From assembly GCA_947460825.1 (NCBI GenBank), contig CANHHA010000017.1, forward strand, positions 1-55,992: a stretch of DNA of 55,992 nucleotides. The letters are read 5' to 3'. The stretch is from Flavobacteriales bacterium (lineage in GTDB: Bacteria; Bacteroidota; Bacteroidia; Flavobacteriales_D; Crocinitomicaceae). The notes under the pieces were generated by a model. The model did not search any database, was not told the DNA's origin, and saw only the letters and a program-made list of their open reading frames with translations. Position 1 is the first letter of the stretch. Each line of letters opens with the position of its first letter. The position numbers and the translations under genes are program-made. Shown here piece after piece: positions 45,526 to 53,989 of the stretch.

Positions 45526-46566
45526 ATGTTGAAACTTTCCAAAGAAATAAAAGCAGGTTTTATTGCGGTTGGTGCCATCGTATTATTGGTGCTTGGTATT
45601 AATTTTTTAAAGGGATATAGTCTGCTCGGCGGGGATAATACGTTCTATTCCTATTTCCCTAATTCTGGCCAAGTTATGGTGTCTGGAAATGTCACCTTGA
45701 ACGGGGTGATTATTGGTAAAATACTAGACATCGAAAATGTACCAACGAATCCAGAGAATCGCCGAGTGAAAATTAAATTCAGCGTGAGTGAATCAGACAT
45801 TAAATTACCCAAAGGTACAGTCATCGAATTAGGGTCTTTGGATCTCTTAACCAAAGGACTCATTGTTAATTATCCCAGCAAACCTAAAAACGGAAACTAC
45901 CGTTCCGGGGACGAAATTCCTGGAAAGATGTCCGCCGATATGTTTTCTCAGGTTAAACAATATGCAGATCCTATTTCTCAGAAACTTCAAACCCTTATCC
46001 TGCATATCGACGGCATGGTGAATTCGCTTTCTGGAGTTTTTGATGAAAAAGGTTCCAACGACATCACGGCAAGCATTAAAGAGCTAAAAATCACCATCAA
46101 GAAAATCGGGGATTTATCCTCAGAAATCCAAGGGTTTGTGGGGCAAGAAAAGGTACAGTTTTCTAAAATCATGGACCACGTCGAACGGATAACCTTGAAC
46201 CTCGAAAAAAGTAGCGATGAGGTAACTGCAATTATTGGGAACACCAAAAAAGTGACCGATGACATGGTGAGTGCAGACTTCAAGGGGACTATTCTTGAAG
46301 CCCAAACTACCTTGAAAAAGTTTAATTACATGCTCGAAGATGTGAACAGTGGAAAGGGTACCTTGGGCAAACTAGTGCATGACGAAAAACTATATAACGA
46401 ACTGGTTGAAACAAACAATGAGCTCCAAGAGCTCGTGGACGATTTGCAAGCACACCCGGAACGCTATGTGCATCTATCTGTGATTGGACGAAAAAATAAA
46501 GGGCTCCAACTCACTGGCAAGGAAGAAGGAAAGTTAAAAAAGTGGTTAGATACAATCCCTGAGTAG
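45526..46566 (+). CDS. MCE (MlaD-like) family substrate-binding protein
   Basis: 346 aa. One N-terminal anchor (FIAVGAIVLLVLGINFLKG) precedes an MCE domain at about aa 38-125 (YFPNSGQVMVSGNVTLNGVI, ELGSLDLLTKGLIVNYP). The rest is a long helical coiled coil (DGMVNSLSGVFDEKGSND, TTLKKFNYMLEDVNSGKG). MCE proteins carry lipids between the membranes with an MlaE permease and MlaF ATPase, which are absent here. It starts directly at the amidase stop codon. Neighbours point to envelope maintenance. Confidence 0.9.
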   Translation: MLKLSKEIKAGFIAVGAIVLLVLGINFLKGYSLLGGDNTFYSYFPNSGQVMVSGNVTLNGVIIGKILDIENVPTNPENRRVKIKFSVSESDIKLPKGTVIELGSLDLLTKGLIVNYPSKPKNGNYRSGDEIPGKMSADMFSQVKQYADPISQKLQTLILHIDGMVNSLSGVFDEKGSNDITASIKELKITIKKIGDLSSEIQGFVGQEKVQFSKIMDHVERITLNLEKSSDEVTAIIGNTKKVTDDMVSADFKGTILEAQTTLKKFNYMLEDVNSGKGTLGKLVHDEKLYNELVETNNELQELVDDLQAHPERYVHLSVIGRKNKGLQLTGKEEGKLKKWLDTIPE

Positions 46567-46570
46567 CGCT

Positions 46571-47875
46571 ATGGTAGCACACCTTGTTTTCGTCGTCTTA
46601 GTGCTGGTTTCAATGACTCTTTTCTTATGGAAAATGAGCTCAATTGTGAAGCAAATTAAACTTGGCCGTCCCACCAACCGAACCGATCGAGTAGGGGAAC
46701 GAATTAAGACCATGTTGTTGGTAGCCTTTGGGCAGAAAAAAATGTTTAATCGGCCAATTCCGGCAATCTTACATTTTATCTTTTACGTGGCCTTTATCAT
46801 TACCCAAATTGAGCTAATCGAGGTTTTTATTGATGGGTTCACCGGGTCTCATCGATTCTTTTACCATGCAGGGTTAGGTGCTTTTTATACCTTTGTAATC
46901 AGTTCAATTGAAGTACTTTCGGTACTTACATTCATTGCCACCTTGATCTTCTTTTCCCGTAGAAATTTAATCAAGATTCCGCGGTTTACCTCCTCAGACC
47001 TAAACGGTTGGGCAAGAAATGATGCCAACCTGATTCTCTTATTCGAGTTGCTTCTGATCATTTTTATTTTCATGATGAATGGCGCAGATGAAGCAGACAA
47101 AATATGGCGTTCTAATGTGGGGTATGGTTTCGCGGTAAGTCAATACCTCGGACCCTTGGTTTTTGGGCAAATCAACAACGTGGATCTACTTCATATTATT
47201 TCTTCGATTGGTTGGTGGGGGCACCTCCTTATGGTTTTTGTGTTTTTAAATTACCTGCCGTATTCCAAGCATTTACATATTCTCTTTGCTTTTCCAAATA
47301 CCTACTTTTCCAACTTGAACGCTAAAGGAAAATTCAATAATATGGAGTCCGTGGAAGCGGAAGTAAAATTAATGCTTGACCCGTCCGCTGACCCATATGC
47401 AGCCTCACCAGCTACCGAGGCTCCTCAACGCTTTGGTGCCAAAGATGTACAAGACCTTTCTTGGAAGCAATTATTGGATGCCTATTCATGCACCGAGTGT
47501 GGCCGTTGTACTTCTGTGTGTCCGGCGAATCAAACTGGAAAATTGCTTTCTCCTAGAAAAATCATGATGGATACGCGTGATCGTTTGTCAGAAATTGGAG
47601 CAAAGAATTTTGATTTAAATGACGGAAAGTCCTTGCTGGGAGATTACATTACCCCCGAAGAACTTTGGGCTTGTACGAGTTGTAATGCGTGTGTGCAAGA
47701 ATGCCCAGTGAACATTGATCCACTTTCCATTATTGTTGATCTGAGAAGATACCTGGTTATGGAGGAGTCAAAAGTCCCAACGGAATTAACAGGAATGTTA
47801 ACGAACATTGAGAATAATGGTGCGCCATGGCAGTTTTCACCTGCTGATCGAATGAAATGGACCGAAGAAAATTAA
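46571..47875 (+). CDS. Membrane (Fe-S)-binding protein, heterodisulfide reductase/GlpC-like
   Basis: 434 aa. About five membrane helices in the first 240 residues, then a soluble domain with two 4Fe-4S motifs: Cys307, Cys310, Cys313, Cys317 (CTECGRCTSVCP) and Cys368, Cys371, Cys374, Cys378 (CTSCNACVQECP). This is the layout of membrane HdrE/HdrC- or DsrMK-like quinone-linked redox proteins. With the next gene, a CCG-domain protein, it forms a split membrane electron carrier. The donor and acceptor are unknown. The gap to the MCE gene is 4 bp. Confidence 0.87.
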   Translation: MVAHLVFVVLVLVSMTLFLWKMSSIVKQIKLGRPTNRTDRVGERIKTMLLVAFGQKKMFNRPIPAILHFIFYVAFIITQIELIEVFIDGFTGSHRFFYHAGLGAFYTFVISSIEVLSVLTFIATLIFFSRRNLIKIPRFTSSDLNGWARNDANLILLFELLLIIFIFMMNGADEADKIWRSNVGYGFAVSQYLGPLVFGQINNVDLLHIISSIGWWGHLLMVFVFLNYLPYSKHLHILFAFPNTYFSNLNAKGKFNNMESVEAEVKLMLDPSADPYAASPATEAPQRFGAKDVQDLSWKQLLDAYSCTECGRCTSVCPANQTGKLLSPRKIMMDTRDRLSEIGAKNFDLNDGKSLLGDYITPEELWACTSCNACVQECPVNIDPLSIIVDLRRYLVMEESKVPTELTGMLTNIENNGAPWQFSPADRMKWTEEN

Positions 47876-47879
47876 TAGG

Positions 47880-48668
47880 ATGAATTTGAAAGTTCCAACA
47901 ATGGCCGAAATGATGGCCGCAGGAGAAACCCCTGACGTCCTGTTTTGGGTAGGATGTGCCGGTAGTTTTGACGACCGTGCCAAGAAAATCACCAAGGCAA
48001 TTGCCAAAATTTTAACCCATTGTAAGGTGAAATTTGCCGTGCTAGGTACGGAAGAGTCATGCTCAGGTGATCCTGCGCGACGGGCTGGAAATGAATTCAC
48101 ATTTCAGATGCAGGCTCAAATGAATATTCAAGTGCTCAATGGCTATGAAATAAAGCGAATTGTTACAGGTTGTCCGCATTGTTTTAACACACTAAAGAAT
48201 GAGTATCCAGAACTGGGTGGCTCCTATGAGGTGCTACATCATACCCAGTTGATTCAGGATTTAATTAATACAGGTAAATTGTCCCTGATCGATGGAGGCA
48301 CCTTCAAAGGAAAGAAAATCACCTTCCACGACCCTTGTTATTTGGGTAGAGCGAACGATGTCTACAAAGCGCCTCGCGACCTTATTGAGAGCCTTGACGG
48401 TGAATTGGTGGAAATGAAGCGCTGTAAAACCAACGGCCTTTGCTGTGGAGCGGGTGGTGCTCAAATGTTTAAAGAGGCAGAGAAGGGTAATAAAGAAATT
48501 AATATTGAACGTACAGAAGATGTACTAGAATCAGAGGCAAATATTGTGGCTACCGGTTGCCCGTTTTGTAATACCATGATGACCGATGGGGTAAAGAATT
48601 TTAATAAAGAAGCAGACATTCAAGTGCTTGATGTAGCTGAATTAATTGCTCAAGCAGCGGATTTGTAA
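47880..48668 (+). CDS. CCG-domain Fe-S protein (HdrB/GlpC-like)
   Basis: 262 aa. Two cysteine-rich (CCG) halves: LFWVGCAGSFDDRAKKI ... EESCSGDPARR ... VTGCPHCFNTL, and FHDPCYLGRANDVY ... KTNGLCCGAGGAQMF ... VATGCPFCNTM. CCG domains hold the unusual [4Fe-4S] clusters of HdrB. It pairs with the membrane Fe-S protein upstream (4-bp gap). Likely a cytoplasmic electron-transfer subunit; reaction not assignable. The next gene starts 5 bp later. Confidence 0.88.
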   Translation: MNLKVPTMAEMMAAGETPDVLFWVGCAGSFDDRAKKITKAIAKILTHCKVKFAVLGTEESCSGDPARRAGNEFTFQMQAQMNIQVLNGYEIKRIVTGCPHCFNTLKNEYPELGGSYEVLHHTQLIQDLINTGKLSLIDGGTFKGKKITFHDPCYLGRANDVYKAPRDLIESLDGELVEMKRCKTNGLCCGAGGAQMFKEAEKGNKEINIERTEDVLESEANIVATGCPFCNTMMTDGVKNFNKEADIQVLDVAELIAQAADL

Positions 48669-48673
48669 GAAAG

Positions 48674-49072
48674 ATGACAGATCAAAGAACCTGGGTGTTT
48701 GTGGCCAATCGAATGTTGAATACCGAAGAAGTGTTCATCGTTAATAATACATTGAGCACCTTTGTTTCAAATTGGAAAACCCATGGTACACCCATTGATG
48801 GCGCTGGGTTTTGCTTTGAGGGTGCCGCTATTGTTATTGCAGCTAACGAAGCAGAGGTAAAGGCTTCTGGCTGTTCTATAGACAAAATCACACATACAGT
48901 TCGTTCGCTCGGAGAACACTTAGGAATCGACTTTTTCGATCGATTTAATGTGCTATGCAAGAACGAAAAAGGGGAGTGGTTCCTTGACCGATATCATCAC
49001 GGAAATGCATCGGTAAGCATTCATTCCATGATTCTTTCGCGCCTTGAGTTCAATAAAAAAGCCGGAGAATAA
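48674..49072 (+). CDS. Conserved Bacteroidota protein (often mislabelled ABC transporter ATPase)
   Basis: 132 aa. I recognise the family as one conserved in Bacteroidota and often annotated as an ABC transporter ATPase, but no Walker A or other ATPase motif is present. Visible: TWVFVANRMLNTEEVFIV, FVSNWKTHGTPIDGAGFCF, FDRFNVLCKNEKGEWF. Compact alpha/beta protein, cytoplasmic. It follows the CCG protein by 5 bp and is the last gene of that operon. Its final codons form part of a minus-strand terminator. Confidence 0.8.
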   Translation: MTDQRTWVFVANRMLNTEEVFIVNNTLSTFVSNWKTHGTPIDGAGFCFEGAAIVIAANEAEVKASGCSIDKITHTVRSLGEHLGIDFFDRFNVLCKNEKGEWFLDRYHHGNASVSIHSMILSRLEFNKKAGE

Positions 49073-49081
49073 CTCCCCGGC
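49055..49081 (-). terminator. Rho-independent terminator of the Pmp3-type gene
   Basis: On the minus strand GCCGG(GG)AG, a short loop, CTCCGGC and then six T. The arms are at 49081-49073 and 49067-49061, with T at 49060-49055. It overlaps the last codons of the convergent 132-aa gene. Confidence 0.65.
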
Positions 49082-49104
49082 TCACTATTCCTTAAAAGGC
49101 TTGA

Positions 49105-49674
49105 TTATTTGTTGCCAAAAATCACAACCAAGGCATGAATGAATCCTGGTAAACCACAAAGTAAGGTTAGGATCAAATTCACAGTTACACGCTTTGTCCA
49201 ACTTCCTTCATATAGATACATCGAAATTGTTGTTCCAAAGGGAACTAACAACATTAGCACGATATATACCCAGGTATCTGTGCGGTTTGAATTACTCGCC
49301 TTTGCTTCATTTGAATTAAGCTTAGCCATAATGCGCTCAGCCTTTTTGTTCAATTTCATCGCAACTGCTGCATTTGTTTGATTCGTGTTCACCATTTTCA
49401 CGGCTTGTATTTTTACCATTGGTGATGTTGATTCTGCAGTAGGTTCTACACGCGCAGTTTCAACCAATGAAACAACCGGCTCAGTCTGAACTGTTTGTAA
49501 TGTTGAATTGGTTTGCTCAGTCATTGGAACTGCAGCTACTTCCTCGTTGCTAAGCTCCGATTGGTTGTTTTTGTTTAAAGATACCTTGTATCCCCATTTG
49601 TCAATTCGCTTGCTTACCGTACAAGATACAGCAAGGCCTAAAAGCGCTACCCAAAGTAAATTTTTTGTTTTCAT
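49105..49674 (-). CDS. Lipoprotein with C-terminal YqaE/Pmp3-type membrane domain
   Basis: 189 aa. Signal with lipobox LAVSC (Cys18). A Thr/Ser/Val-rich spacer of about 100 residues follows. The last ~50 residues match the two-helix YqaE/Pmp3 domain: YIVLMLLVPFGTTISMYLYE and VTVNLILTLLCGLPGFIHAL ending VVIFGNK. Pmp3 proteins are small stress-linked membrane proteins; here the domain is attached to a lipid anchor. It would sit in a membrane at both ends. Function unknown. Confidence 0.82.
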   Translation of the reverse strand: MKTKNLLWVALLGLAVSCTVSKRIDKWGYKVSLNKNNQSELSNEEVAAVPMTEQTNSTLQTVQTEPVVSLVETARVEPTAESTSPMVKIQAVKMVNTNQTNAAVAMKLNKKAERIMAKLNSNEAKASNSNRTDTWVYIVLMLLVPFGTTISMYLYEGSWTKRVTVNLILTLLCGLPGFIHALVVIFGNK

Positions 49675-49698
49675 ATAAAAAAGATTTAAAGTTTGAGG

Positions 49699-49706
49699 TA
49701 AAGATA
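49699..49706 (-). promoter_or_regulatory. -7 element TATCTTTA
   Basis: TAnnTTTA variant 24 nt before the ATG of the Pmp3-type gene. Confidence 0.35.
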
Positions 49707-49712
49707 AACAAT

Positions 49713-49720
49713 TAATTTTG
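49713..49720 (+). promoter_or_regulatory. -7 element TAATTTTG of recJ
   Basis: Exact TAnnTTTG match 37 nt before the recJ ATG, in the short divergent region shared with the minus-strand gene. Confidence 0.45.
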
Positions 49721-49757
49721 ATGAAAAGCGTATTGTGTTTTATTATATTTTTTATTC

Positions 49758-51473
49758 ATGAACTACACTTGGATTCCAAAGGACCCAGCCTGTCCAGAAA
49801 AGGTTGAACAATTAGCGAAAGAAGTTAAAATAACCCCATTAATTGCATCCCTCTTGGTGCATCGGGGTGTAACCTCCTACCAGGAAGCAGAGCGCTTTTT
49901 TAGGCCTAAATTGAGTCAAGTTAATGACCCGTTCTTGTTTACTCACATGCATGAAGCAGTTGACCTGTTAAATCAAGCAATTACAGAAAAAAAATGCATC
50001 CGATTGTTTGGCGACTACGACGTAGATGGTACCACAGCGGTGGCTATCGTTATGAATGCCTTGCGAGGAAGGGTGGCTTTTATTGATTACTATATTCCCG
50101 ACCGCTATGCAGAAGGATACGGCCTAAGTCAAGCAGGAGTAGAAGCAGCAATTAGTGATAATATTGATGTGCTAATTACCCTAGACTGTGGAGTGCGTTC
50201 CGTAGAACTAATTCAAACCTTAATTTCCAATGATATACAGGTAATTGTGTGTGATCATCATGAGCCCGGGGAGGTCCTGCCTCCGGCAATTATCTTGGAC
50301 CCCAAGGTGCCTACGGATACCTATCCGTTTGAAGGCCTTTCAGGGGCAGGAGTTGGGATGAAATTATTAGAGGCCTTGTTTAGTTCCAATGCGTGGCCCT
50401 TGGATGAACTCTATGTCAATTTGGATTTACTGGCCTTGAGCATTGCGGCAGATATCGTACCCGTAACCGATGAAAACAGGATATACGCCTTTTACGGCCT
50501 TAAACAAATCAATGAGTATGCGCGTCCTGCGTTTAAAAAGATGCTCTCCGCGGCGAATCGTTCTGGAATGATTAAATTGAACGACCTCGTTTTTGGGATT
50601 GCCCCGCGAATTAATGCCGCAGGAAGAATCCGATCGGGAAGAGCTGCCGTGGCATGCATGTTGAATCCGGTTCATGAAGACCTGGATTCCTTAATTGAGG
50701 AAATAGAGAAGGACAATCAAACCCGTAAAAGCTTAGATCAACAAATTACAGAAGAAGCCTTGGCTATGTTAACCAAGGAGCCGAATGATAGATCGGTTAA
50801 CGTGTTGTATTCTTCTGCTTGGCATAAAGGGGTTGTAGGCATTGTGGCTTCCAGGGTCATCGAGAAATATCCCCTTCCCACCATAATTCTAACCGAACAC
50901 AACGGCGTACTTTCTGGTTCTGCGCGTACGGTGGGTAACTTCGATATTCATCGCGCCTTGATTCAATGTGAATCCTTATTAATTCAATTTGGTGGGCATC
51001 AACATGCCGCCGGATTATCGCTGAAACCAGGAAACTTTGAGGATTTTAAATTAAAGCTAAATGAGCTTGCCGCTACGTACTTTGAATCTAATCCTCGGAC
51101 TCCTATTTTAACCTATGATGCTGCGCTAAATTTAGATGAGATTTTCGGCGGTGAATCGCTTTATTCAATCCCTAAGTTGGTGCGTGTGTTGGAAGCTTTT
51201 GAACCCCATGGCCCCGGAAATCATAAACCAGTGTTTCTTACACAAGAAGTGTATGCTACGCAATCAAAACTACTCAAAGCACTGCATCTAAAATTAACCC
51301 TTACCCAACAAAGTCAGCGAGTGTCTTTAAATGCGATTGGGTTTAATATGAAAGAAAAGGAAGACTTAACCTTAGCAGGATTATCATTTGACGTATTACA
51401 TACCTTAGATATTAATGAGTTTAATAACCGTTCAACGGTGCAGCTCCTATTAAAAGACCTTCAAGCCTTGTAA
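49758..51473 (+). CDS. recJ: Single-stranded-DNA 5'-3' exonuclease RecJ
   Basis: 571 aa, standard RecJ length. It degrades ssDNA 5' to 3' in recombination and mismatch repair. DHH motifs: LFGDYDVDGTTAVAI near aa 85-98, LITLDCGV with Asp and VIVCDHHEPGE near aa 160-170, then SGAGVGMKLLEA. DHHA1: SGSARTVGNFDIHRAL and FGGHQHAAGLSL near aa 390-420. A C-terminal OB-like region begins about aa 455. Complete. Confidence 0.96.
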   Translation: MNYTWIPKDPACPEKVEQLAKEVKITPLIASLLVHRGVTSYQEAERFFRPKLSQVNDPFLFTHMHEAVDLLNQAITEKKCIRLFGDYDVDGTTAVAIVMNALRGRVAFIDYYIPDRYAEGYGLSQAGVEAAISDNIDVLITLDCGVRSVELIQTLISNDIQVIVCDHHEPGEVLPPAIILDPKVPTDTYPFEGLSGAGVGMKLLEALFSSNAWPLDELYVNLDLLALSIAADIVPVTDENRIYAFYGLKQINEYARPAFKKMLSAANRSGMIKLNDLVFGIAPRINAAGRIRSGRAAVACMLNPVHEDLDSLIEEIEKDNQTRKSLDQQITEEALAMLTKEPNDRSVNVLYSSAWHKGVVGIVASRVIEKYPLPTIILTEHNGVLSGSARTVGNFDIHRALIQCESLLIQFGGHQHAAGLSLKPGNFEDFKLKLNELAATYFESNPRTPILTYDAALNLDEIFGGESLYSIPKLVRVLEAFEPHGPGNHKPVFLTQEVYATQSKLLKALHLKLTLTQQSQRVSLNAIGFNMKEKEDLTLAGLSFDVLHTLDINEFNNRSTVQLLLKDLQAL

Positions 51474-51575
51474 ATAGATTTAGATAGGTGTTATGAACGT
51501 TAATTCGTAACCTTCTCTCATTCAATTCCGTAAGAGTGTCCGCCTTCGGGCAACAACAACACTAACCCTTACGCT

Positions 51576-53666
51576 ATGAATTGGATTTCGGCCTTAAAAC
51601 TTTCGATGTGTATTTTCTTAGGAACTACCGCGTTTGCTCAACAAAATTCCCTGTGGTTTAAAGCGGACACTTCCGTATTTACAAACCCATCATGGGAAGT
51701 ATTAACGAAAGAATTGAATCTCACATCGCCGGTACAAGCCTTGCGTGCGAGTAGAAACCCTGAGCTTCAAAAAGTATATGAAGTTCAAGGCGATTGTGAG
51801 TTGGCAGATTTTAAATCCGCTTGTTCCATCTTTGGTGGTAAAATTTATAGCATTGAACGAGGCCCTGAATACAACCCTTTGTACGTCCCAAATGATTTAA
51901 ACAGTCAAGCGGGAATTTCTGATTATGCCTTAATGCTCATCAATGCGCCTCAAGCTTGGGATCTAACCCAAGGCGACAATCAAGTGGTGATTGCGGTGTG
52001 CGATCAAAATTTCGATGTGAATCATCAGGACCTAGAAGGTAAATATATTTACTACGACGTCAATAACAATGCATCTACCACCCACGGAACTGCCGTTGCA
52101 ATCACTGCCGCTGGTAAAACGAACAATGGCTATGGTCTAAGTTCTATTGGCTTCAATACCAGCCTTGCCCTGTATAAAATGAATTTTAATGAGGTCTTGG
52201 CGGCAAGTTACGCGGGCGCCGATGTAATTAACATCAGTTGGAGCAGCGGGTGCTTCTTTAGTCAATTGGAACAGGATGTAATCGAAGAGGCTGCCGCTAA
52301 CGGTTCCTTCATAGTGGCTTCAGCCGGAAATGGAAATACCTGTGGCTTACCAGACGCGCTTGTTTACCCTGCATCTTACAATCATGTGTTTTCTGTAACT
52401 TCGGTTGGCCCATCCGATAATCATGAGCAGTGGATCGGTGATCCCAGTTCAACCCACAATCACAACGATTCCGTAGATTTAGCTGCACCTGGATACGATG
52501 TAGCAGTATCGCCTGCTAGCGGATGGTACTTGAATATGAATGGTACTTCGTTCGCGGCCGCTTATGTAAGTGGAACGGTGGCATTAATGCTATCAGCCAA
52601 TAAATGCATCTCAAACATTCAAATTGAACAAATTCTAAAAAATACCGCAGCACCCTTAAATGCATTGAATCCAAGCTATGCTGGTAAACTTGGTTCGGGT
52701 AGGTTAGATGCCTTTCAAGCGGTATTGGCTGCCTCAAATACCTGGAACCCTATTGTTCCTGCCTTTTTGTTGACCGATTCTTGCTATATCCAAGATGCGT
52801 CAGCAACCTTATTAATACAAGGTGCACAAGCACCGTTTGATGTAACCTGGGGGAATAACGTAACGGGTGTATTTAACCCCAGTCTTACCACGAACACTTA
52901 TACGGTACACATTGAGGGAACGCACGGATGTCGTTTAGATACCGCTGTGTTTGTAGATGATGTGATTCCTCCAACCTTCACCGTTATTCAAGCAGATCCC
53001 TTGTGCGCTGATTCATACAATGGGGGAATACAGTTAAATGTTACAAATAATACAGCCACCTCGGTGCTTTGGTCAGAGGGAAGTGTTGGAACCCAATTAA
53101 GCGGCTTAGGGGCTGGCACATATTTAGCTACGCTGTCTTATGGAAATGGATGTTCAATACAACAAGCCTTTAACTTGATTGCTCCTTCAGCGATCGTGGC
53201 TAATGGATTTGTTACGGATGAAACGGTCTTAAACAATGGGGCGATTGATCTTACAGCCCAAGGGGGAGTAGCACCCTATACGTATCTATGGAATACCAAC
53301 GACGCATCTGAGGATTTAGCTTCGCTGGGCTCGGGTTTCTATGAGGTGCTCATTACCGATGCCAACGGCTGTCAAATGCTTGACTCCTTTCATGTACAAA
53401 ATCTTATGAATGCAGAGGCACCGAGCATAGATAACACGGTGTTTAGCCTATACCCAAATCCTAACAGTGGATCGTTCAGTGTTTCCCTTCCAACGGATGA
53501 AATTTTTCAAACACGTATTTTTGACGCGCAAGGCCGCGTAGTGTTTGATGCAGCATTAGAAGGAAGCCAATCACTAAGCCTTCCATTAGCTAGTGGCAAA
53601 TACCTTGCACAATTTGTTTCAATCAGTACTCAAAAACACATGATACTACCTTTCATAGTTAATTAG
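51576..53666 (+). CDS. S8 subtilisin-like serine protease with T9SS type A tail
   Basis: 696 aa with signal peptide (ALKLSMCIFLGTTAFAQ). S8 domain at about aa 110-390: Asp143 in VVIAVCDQNFDVNHQDL, His170 in THGTAVAI, Ser325 in MNGTSFAAAYVSGTVAL, plus oxyanion-region ASAGNGNTCG. Then two or three SprB/Ig-like modules (about aa 400-600, VTNNTATSVLWSEGSVGTQL and GAIDLTAQGGVAPYTYLW). The final ~75 residues are a type A sorting domain (FSLYPNPNSGSFSVSLP, FDAQGRVVFDAAL, LPLASGKYLAQFV). It should be a secreted protease of wide substrate range, self-sorted by T9SS. Confidence 0.9.
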   Translation: MNWISALKLSMCIFLGTTAFAQQNSLWFKADTSVFTNPSWEVLTKELNLTSPVQALRASRNPELQKVYEVQGDCELADFKSACSIFGGKIYSIERGPEYNPLYVPNDLNSQAGISDYALMLINAPQAWDLTQGDNQVVIAVCDQNFDVNHQDLEGKYIYYDVNNNASTTHGTAVAITAAGKTNNGYGLSSIGFNTSLALYKMNFNEVLAASYAGADVINISWSSGCFFSQLEQDVIEEAAANGSFIVASAGNGNTCGLPDALVYPASYNHVFSVTSVGPSDNHEQWIGDPSSTHNHNDSVDLAAPGYDVAVSPASGWYLNMNGTSFAAAYVSGTVALMLSANKCISNIQIEQILKNTAAPLNALNPSYAGKLGSGRLDAFQAVLAASNTWNPIVPAFLLTDSCYIQDASATLLIQGAQAPFDVTWGNNVTGVFNPSLTTNTYTVHIEGTHGCRLDTAVFVDDVIPPTFTVIQADPLCADSYNGGIQLNVTNNTATSVLWSEGSVGTQLSGLGAGTYLATLSYGNGCSIQQAFNLIAPSAIVANGFVTDETVLNNGAIDLTAQGGVAPYTYLWNTNDASEDLASLGSGFYEVLITDANGCQMLDSFHVQNLMNAEAPSIDNTVFSLYPNPNSGSFSVSLPTDEIFQTRIFDAQGRVVFDAALEGSQSLSLPLASGKYLAQFVSISTQKHMILPFIVN

Positions 53667-53989
53667 AAACACGCAGTAATTAATACGTAATTACACGTAA
53701 AATAAATACATGGAATTTCATGATGTAACCTTGAATTAGAAATACTACTACTTTTGAATCACCTAAACCTACCTTATGCTACTAAATCTACCCCCTTTTT
53801 TCGCGATCGCGAAGAGAAAAAGTAAAATTGAGCGTTTTTTACGTTCATTCTTTTTCAATGAATATTCGATGAGATTAATTGAATAGTCAAAATAAACAGC
53901 ATTCTGTTTAAATTCTTAAATTGGTAACACAATACGTTTGATTTTTTTAATTAGGAATTTATAAATTTAACCTGCCTAAAAATTTTAAT
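53667..53989 (+). other. 323-bp intergenic region with several inverted repeats
   Basis: No gene seen. Contains a 7-bp inverted repeat (GTAATTA at 53676-53682 with TAATTAC at 53688-53694), a perfect 14-bp palindrome TTCGCGATCGCGAA (53800-53813), and a hairpin TAAACAG-CATT-CTGTTTA (53893-53910). It also carries the promoter of the downstream glycine-rich gene. The first repeat may act as a weak terminator for the protease gene; it lacks a T tract. Confidence 0.6.
53937..53969 (+). promoter_or_regulatory. Promoter TTTG-N21-TAAATTTA of the glycine-rich protein gene
   Basis: TTTG (53937-53940) and TAAATTTA (53962-53969) separated by 21 nt, the usual Bacteroidota -33/-7 layout. The start codon follows 20 nt later. 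Confidence 0.5.

Noticed and set aside
6869..53810. GCGATCGC octamer, the cyanobacterial HIP1 sequence, at 6869, 13025 and 53803
   Set aside because: Three copies in 56 kb is only a weak excess, two lie inside genes and they show no regular spacing.
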